A program made the position numbers and the translations under genes. DNA of 6,083 nt from positions 735 to 6,817 of the forward strand of contig DAXY01000123.1 in the NCBI GenBank assembly GCA_002506645.1. Direction: 5' to 3'. Below are positions 5,861-6,083 of the stretch, piece by piece; within the stretch, counting starts at the first letter, position 1, and every line of letters begins with the position of its first letter. This stretch comes from Vulcanisaeta distributa. GTDB lineage: Archaea > Thermoproteota > Thermoprotei > Thermoproteales > Thermocladiaceae. The notes beneath the pieces are model-generated. The model saw only the letters and a list, made by a program, of their open reading frames with translations. It had not been told where the DNA came from and did not search any database.

Positions 5861-5883
5861 TAAAGGGACTAATTTTAGATGAG

Positions 5884-5890
5884 TTTTAAA
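5884..5890 (-). promoter_or_regulatory. TATA-like box for the enoyl-CoA hydratase gene
   Basis: TTTTAAA (minus TTTAAAA) is centred 27 nt before the ATG at 5860. This puts the transcript start at or next to the start codon. A second A/T stretch (5871-5878) lies too close to the gene to serve as TATA. Confidence 0.6.
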
Positions 5891-5922
5891 TGAGTACTGG
5901 CGCTAAAATGTTAAGCAAAACC

Positions 5923-5928
5923 TTTAAT
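5923..5928 (+). promoter_or_regulatory. TATA-like box for the aldehyde:ferredoxin oxidoreductase gene
   Basis: TTTAAT, preceded by an A-rich AAAACC that could be a TFB-recognition element, is centred about 29 nt before the ATG at 5955. The leader would be only a few bases, and no Shine-Dalgarno is seen. Confidence 0.55.
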
Positions 5929-5954
5929 CGGCCACTAGGTACTGTGCATTAAAT

Positions 5955-6083
5955 ATGCATGGTTATGCCGGTAGGGTATTATGGATCGACCTAAACCGCA
6001 ATAGCGTGAGGGTGGACAAGGTCGATGAGGGCATCGCCAAACTCTTCATAGGAGGTAGGGGGCTTGGGCTCAGGATAATTTTT
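5955..6083 (+). CDS. Aldehyde:ferredoxin oxidoreductase family protein, N terminus only (tungsten-pterin enzyme)
   Basis: Only the first 43 codons are in the window, all open to the right edge. The segment begins MHGYAGRVLWIDLNRN and reaches FIGGRGLGLRIIF, which matches the N-terminal domain of the AOR family (MxGyxGriLrVDL... followed by the GGRGLG signature at 33-38). Members hold a tungsten bis-pterin centre and a 4Fe-4S cluster and oxidise aldehydes to acids with ferredoxin as acceptor; several paralogues (AOR, FOR, GAPOR, WOR types) share this start, so the substrate type cannot be decided here. A full gene would run to about 600 codons. It is divergent from the enoyl-CoA hydratase, with 94 nt between the starts. 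Confidence 0.9.
   Translation, partial: MHGYAGRVLWIDLNRNSVRVDKVDEGIAKLFIGGRGLGLRIIF

Overview
The window looks like a piece of a hyperthermophilic crenarchaeal chromosome, most likely order Thermoproteales and perhaps close to Vulcanisaeta or Caldivirga. This rests on four things: an archaeal-type P1/L12 stalk protein, an AGOG-family 8-oxoguanine DNA glycosylase very like the Pyrobaculum enzyme, AGG-rich arginine coding, and A/T-rich TATA-like boxes about 26-33 nt before start codons, so that many mRNAs would be leaderless or nearly so. Genus placement is inference. The window is gene-dense; no stretch over about 110 bases lacks a gene, and no rRNA, tRNA, CRISPR or insertion sequence is visible.

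Left block (1-3271, all on the minus strand). Read in transcription order from 3271 downward: a degenerate metallo-beta-lactamase-fold protein, a site-2-type (M50) intramembrane metalloprotease with a PDZ-like insert, a small unrecognised membrane protein, and AGOG, whose 3' end is cut by the window edge. Gene 1 to 2 and gene 3 to 4 are joined end to start (gaps of 4 and 1 nt). Genes 2 and 3 are 43 nt apart with a possible internal TATA box.

Middle (3278-4280). A divergent promoter region of about 90 nt separates the left block from a four-helix membrane protein (3368-4243) that may belong to the DUF106/EMC3/Oxa1 insertase superfamily. It converges on rpl12 across a short region with U-tracts on the rpl12 side.

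Right block (4281-6083). rpl12 (minus) and a small thioredoxin/glutaredoxin-fold-like protein without a CxxC (plus) diverge from a 58-nt gap with one TTTAAA-centred box placed to serve both. The plus gene converges on an enoyl-CoA hydratase gene (minus) across about 109 nt containing nested inverted repeats that could be a structured RNA. The hydratase then diverges from the first 43 codons of a tungsten aldehyde:ferredoxin oxidoreductase family gene that runs off the right edge.

Most of this is conserved housekeeping content. The points most worth a second look are the MBL-fold protein that has lost most metal ligands yet is tightly coupled to an intramembrane protease, the folded intergenic segment at 4985-5054, the shared TATA element of rpl12 and the CxxC-less redoxin-like gene, and rpl12 standing away from L10/L1.
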